Program-made: the position numbers and the translations under genes
From: Morella rubra
Lineage: Eukaryota; Streptophyta; Magnoliopsida; Fagales; Myricaceae
Length of the DNA stretch: 64,000 nucleotides
Direction: 5' to 3'
Assembly (NCBI GenBank): GCA_003952965.2
Contig: CM025852.1
Coordinates: forward strand, 22,954,942-23,018,941
The notes under the pieces: generated by a model
Told to the model about the DNA's origin: nothing
The model's input: the letters and a program-made list of their open reading frames with translations, nothing else
Database searches by the model: none
Part shown: positions 60,101 through 64,000 of the stretch, in pieces
Position numbering within the stretch: the first letter of the stretch is position 1
Layout of the letters: each line of letters begins with the position of its first letter

Positions 60101-60893
60101 TTTTTTTAATCAAATAAACCAAGCAAGAAAAACAATAAATTCGCCCCAATCCTCTACGTTTAAGTCAGATTAATTAATCTCCATTTTTCAAGGAATAGCA
60201 TCTGTCCCCAGGTTTATATTTTCTCGTGACGAATCAAATTAAACAAATTTGGAACCCGCTTCTCACTACACAAAGAGTTCCTAATTCTCTTTAACTCCAT
60301 GCATGATTCCCCGTTCTTGTAGAGTACAGCATGGGCGGTGAGGCATCGACTAAGGGGGATGTATATAGTTTTGGGATTCTTGCGTTGGAGATGTTCACCG
60401 GAAGGAGACCTACTGATGAGAAATTTAAAGATGGTCTCGATCTCCGTAAGTTTGCTAAGCTGGCATTACCAGAAAGACTTTTTCAAGTTGTTGACCCAAA
60501 GCTTTTGCAAGGAGAAGCAGAAGAAACTGATCATGCAACAGCAGCAACAGATCAAGAGGACAATGGAATTGTAGCTGCAGAAGGAACGTCTAATCCCGCT
60601 GAGAACCTGATAGGAAAGATTAATGCTAATGCACAACAGTGCCTGCTTTCAGTCCTTAACATAGGGATTGTTTGCTCGAGTCAGTCACCAAAAGAGAGAA
60701 TGAGCATGGAAAAAGTCACCAAGGAACTACATACCATAAAAGAGGCTTTTTTTGGTTCCCGGATCAACAGAGAAAGACCAAATAGAGCCCAAGTCAGAGG
60801 TATAATTTGTTGGTACTGTCACAGTATTTCCTTACCGTTCTGCATATCAAATGGCGAAATTGACAATATCTTTTGTGAATTGCAGACGCATGA
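57168..60893 (+). CDS. LRR-XII receptor-like Ser/Thr kinase, copy D (RD variant)
   Basis: Exons 57168-59859, 60323-60799 and probably 60886-60893 give 1058 aa ending NRAQVRDA; exon 2 could also be read through its last intron to a stop at 60943-60945. The start was chosen at MKIHNSYLGPF, which aligns with copy A, and not at the upstream ATG. Architecture matches A: signal peptide, LRRNT (FCNWYGITC), about 20 LRRs, transmembrane helix (SGIACVALFLLFSSCIVLYW), kinase with GAGSFG, AVK and DFG. The catalytic loop is HRDLKPSN (His847-Arg848-Asp849), so unlike A and the LRR-XII norm it is an RD kinase. It is very similar to A overall, with most changes in LRRs 4-8. Presumed plasma-membrane immune-type receptor, ligand unknown. 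Confidence 0.94.
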
Positions 60894-61346
60894 ACCATTT
60901 ATGGAAAGGGTTTGGAGCAGTGAGAAAATCCTAAATAATGCCTAGCTGCAGGGTGTGGGAGAGGGATTCAGAATTTGGACGTGACACGCAGCACTTGCAT
61001 GCTATTGCTAGCTATAACTAAATATCCGTTGTTGGTTTGTTAAGAGGATGATGTCTTCTCTTCTATTTATTTTTTCCTTTTTATCTTTTCGGATAGAAGT
61101 AGTACTCTGGCGCATGCCGAGCTAGGTTCTACTGTAATGCATGTTCGTGTTCTTTTACTATAGTAATCGATGCAACTCTTGAAAAAATCCTTCACGAAAT
61201 GGGAATGAATCGGACAAAGATCATGTCACATGAACTTTAATTGTTTTAGGCACCATTAATACTCTCATTTCAAACAATGGAGGCTCTTCTGCAACTCCTC
61301 CTCCCTTTACAATATATCATCCATTAGCACCTTATCAAATATTGCA

Positions 61347-61397
61347 GGTAACCAATTTACTGGCAGTCTTCCAAGAAATATAGGACACACGCTGCCT
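61347..61397 (+). pseudogene. 17-codon LRR scrap
   Basis: Translates without a stop as GNQFTGSLPRNIGHTLP, matching YNQFSGTLPKNIGLTLP in copy A. It is preceded by TATTGCAG and passes directly into HemK-derived DNA. Confidence 0.75.
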
Positions 61398-61575
61398 TAA
61401 CCTTACATTTGCGTGATTGTGTTCGATCCCCAATTTACTGATAATATGGGCTGGGCAGAAAACTCACGAATCTGTATGCTACATTCCCACGCTTAGACCT
61501 GGGGAAACCGTAAAACAGAAAATGATTAAGAACTGATGAAACATCAACATTATCGTGCCAATAATTTCACTCCCG
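61392..61575. pseudogene. Captured fragment of the HemK/PrmC gene
   Basis: 61392-61433 matches HemK exon 1 at 39175-39217 (TTAACCTTACATTTG, GTGTTCGATCCCC). Then 61437-61575 matches the region just upstream of the HemK start, 39560-39690 (CTTAGACCTGGGG, AACATCAACATTATC). About 340 bp between them, holding the start codon and most of the exon 5' part, is missing. It is in the same orientation as the source. Confidence 0.88.
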
Positions 61576-63423
61576 GAAATGAAAAGTCACCAAGGCCCAA
61601 GGCCCAAGAGGTCCAACCTTACGGGCCTCTGTCCAACCTTACCCACGATATCATAGGAGGACTTCGAGTTGAGGATCCCGAAATTCTCGCGAACAAGACA
61701 TGGTGGGAATTTATTCACATTAATCTCCGAAGGAAATTCCCACTAATCCGAACCACTTAAAATAGAACGCGTGGCCACCAGTTAATCGCATCTTTTTTTT
61801 TTTAATAAACAATCCACTGAAACAGTACATGAAAGCAGAGGACCGAGAAATTTGAAGAACACGTAAAGTTTTTGTTCCTACTTGCTCGCTACTGTAGGAA
61901 ATCTTTTTTTCATTTCAGACCAGACTCCTATGTAAAGAAGTAATTGGCCCCAAGCTAAGTTCTTGTAAAAGAAAATGAGTGCCTCCCCGTTCATCCCGCA
62001 GTTTCCGTTTTCGCGAAACAGAAGTATTTCCCCGGTGCCCTGACCGGACTCTAATAAATTCATTAAAGATTAGAATTATTTGACAATGCAATTATTAAGC
62101 ATCAATCATGCACAAGAGGGGCTCACACGGCTGCAGAGGCGGAAGCAAGAGGCCAACCGGGGCCCTGCCTCGATTGGGGTTCAAAATTTGTTTTCTTTTA
62201 TTTTTTTTTATAAGTATTGTAGCCCATTTTGAGGAGGCCCGGCCCTCCTTAACCTGCCCAGCCCATATATTATTGCCTATTTATCAAAGCTCTCTTCTGC
62301 GACATATAACGCGTTCACGTTTCTCTCTCTCGAGTTGAGAGGCAACATTTGACCACTTCTCTCTCGAGAGTTGAAAACAAACGTGGCCTTTCAGGGGAAA
62401 TGGGAACGACAGAAGGCTAAGAATTGGGCTTTCAAAATGGGCTTCTTGCTCAAAAGCCCCGTGGATTCTTCGTCCTTTGACCGACAAGGCCTCACAAAAC
62501 CCATCATACAGATGTATCGTCTCACTAACAGTTAGTTCTTTTTTGTTTTCTTTTTTCCAAACTTTTATTCCGGCGCTGTCGATGAAGCAAGCGAGAAGCA
62601 TTTTACTGTGCTTGCCAACTAAATACTTCGAATATTGTTTTGTAACCCACGAGAGCTTTGAGAAAGTGTCCATGGCGAATGATTGTATATTGGGGAAATA
62701 TTTAGTCAAAAATCATCGAAAATCTAAAACAAACAAAAGATACAAACCAAACAACACAATCAACAATTATATCTTAACTAAGCAATCTCTACATACAGTG
62801 TGAATAGAACCAACAACCTCTTAAGGGAGACCAGCCATAGAGAAATAAATAAAAGTTGATCTGCTAGCTCTAACTTTAGCAAGGTAATCAGTTACACAAT
62901 TTCCTTCTTAGTATGCATTATAGAAAGAAACATCGATTTGAGAAATTAACACCCTTAATTAATATTCCTCCCAAAAATTCCAAACATACCAATGAGAATG
63001 AGATCCCGAGACCAAGGGGAGCGGTTCATGATCTTACTATTTTCTGCTTTGTTCTTCGTGAACCCTAATCATGCTTTTGTTGAAACTTGTGCTGAACATT
63101 TCTCTCCGCTTATGCAAGTTGATCTGTTGAACAACAGGGTCCAAGTATTTCATCGCCACTATGTTTTTATTCTCTTCCCTCATTATTCGGGGTAAATAGC
63201 AAGAAGAAGCTAATAGCTAGCCTTTCAGCTTTATACGTAAAAAAATGTGGATCACTAATCAAACTTAAGTGGGGAGCGTATTGATCACAAACCTAGGACT
63301 CATGTGTAATTGGGTTTGGCGGTGTTTGTTACAACAGCATCCAATTGCTTGTGTCGTATATATATGTCTCCATTTAAAAACAAACAAACTTGATTATAAG
63401 TTTTCGTTCGGGAGGGTGGGAGC

Positions 63424-63466
63424 TGGCATTTATATTTCGTTGCAGGCTTCCTGCTCGTCATAACCA
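63424..63466 (+). promoter_or_regulatory. Core promoter of relic E
   Basis: GGCATTTATATTTCGTTGCAGG is nearly the same as copy A (41775-41796), including loss of the longer TATAAAAG segment. Confidence 0.55.
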
Positions 63467-63658
63467 ATGAAGATTCACAACTCCAATATAGGCCCATTCT
63501 TCATGTCTTCAGTTTTGTACCTTCAGGTGATACCTTCAGTCACCAAGGAACTACATTCCACAAAAAAGGCTTTTTTTGGTTCCCGGATCAACAGAGAAAG
63601 GCCGAATAGAGCCCAAGTCAGAGGTATTATTGTTACACATTTCAATCTTGAGCTTTGA
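63467..63658 (+). pseudogene. Collapsed LRR receptor kinase E: signal peptide fused to C-terminal tail
   Basis: A 63-codon open frame. Residues 1-22 (MKIHNSNIGPFFMSSVLYLQ) match the start of copy A. From residue 24 (SVTKELHSTKKAFFGSRINR) it matches the end of exon 2, so about 3.3 kb (A positions 41883-45189) has been deleted, yet the frame is kept. The exon 2 donor (CAGAGGTATT) is still present. Downstream DNA (63640-63860) matches the flank of copy A at 45285-45520. Probably a dead copy, although a secreted mini-protein is formally possible. Confidence 0.88.
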
Positions 63659-64000
63659 AATCGTCAAATAACAGTTATCCTTTGAAGTTAGTAGAAGATA
63701 GTCCTAAGCAGTAAATCCTAGTCCTGTTTTTAAGCAAATTTTAGAAGGCATGCATGCAGACACTATGCATACAGGAATGGGGATAGAATCCCGAATATTC
63801 CTACCCCACGACGGGAAATGAGATGCCACTGAACTAATATAGACGGGTGGTTATAGTGATCGAGTCTCATTTCTTTTAGTTCCCACGTAACTCTTCTAAG
63901 GTATAAGCACAGTGTCAATTAGTCCTCTACTCTTGTCCCTCCTCATCACTACGTACAGAAGTCTCTTCCTAATAAAAAGAAGTTAGAACTTTAAACTTGG
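63659..64000. other. Downstream flank of relic E
   Basis: Homologous first to 45290-45530 and then to 46378-46460, so it is a shortened copy of the kinase A 3' flank. No gene starts here before the window ends. Confidence 0.65.

Larger units (their letters stand above)
60894..63466. other. Right flank of kinase D with relics and shared blocks
   Basis: No intact gene. In order: flank homologous to 45840-46340 (to about 61340); an LRR scrap and HemK fragment (61347-61575); a block shared with 51030-51190 (61728-61880); a GC-richer segment with GGCCC words near 62140-62260; and from 62700 a copy of the kinase upstream block leading to relic E. Confidence 0.6.

Noticed and set aside
60800..60945. 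Reading kinase D exon 2 through to a 54-residue longer end
   Set aside because: Both A and D have a consistent donor (CAGAG then GTAT) and a shared acceptor TTTGTGAATTGCAG giving the same short end (DA and stop). Read-through is open only in D and in A leads to unrelated residues.

Overview
The window looks like nuclear DNA of a flowering plant, most likely a woody rosid eudicot. The basis is multi-exon genes with GT-AG introns, AT-rich intergenic DNA, plant-only families (patellin, B4 Raf-like PB1 kinase, plant bHLH, LRR-XII receptor kinases), a nuclear tRNA-Arg and plant-type transposon relics. The species cannot be fixed from the sequence alone. Gene models were built by hand from splice sites, reading-frame continuity and family conservation.

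Positions 1-40,000 are a normal gene-rich stretch. In order: the 5' part of a Raf-like MAPKKK (minus, runs off the left edge); tRNA-Arg(CCG) (plus); a six-exon organelle-type SAM methyltransferase related to bacterial YtqB/MnmM (minus); a four-exon patellin (minus); a two-exon atypical bHLH factor (plus, divergent from the patellin); a twelve-exon two-domain rhodanese, 3-mercaptopyruvate sulfurtransferase STR1 (minus); and a three-exon HemK/PrmC release-factor glutamine methyltransferase (minus). All except the Raf kinase close as complete frames. These are unrelated single genes and not a pathway cluster.

Positions 40,900-64,000 are an accessory region: a tandem array of LRR-XII receptor-like kinases of the EFR/Xa21/At3g47570 type. 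Two copies are intact (A, 41816-45830; D, 57168-60893). Around them lie relics: an LRR N-terminal scrap (47.5 kb), a full-length-derived pseudogene split by a 1.9-kb insertion (B, 48.1-51.1 kb), a 5' fragment with a stop codon (C, 52.1 kb), a 17-codon LRR scrap fused to a captured HemK fragment (61.4 kb), and a copy collapsed to signal peptide plus C-terminal tail that is still in frame (E, 63.5 kb). The array has been invaded by a 5'-truncated LINE, a 528-bp Mutator-like MITE with a 9-bp target duplication, and a 3.09-kb solo LTR with a perfect ACATC duplication that carries internal minisatellites.

The most notable points are these. The two intact kinases differ at the key catalytic-loop residue (HCD in A, HRD in D). 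The collapsed copy E keeps its frame. HemK sequence has been carried into the receptor array. A perfect 25-bp inverted repeat sits in an intron of the methyltransferase gene. I found no operon, CRISPR array or clearly new enzymatic system.
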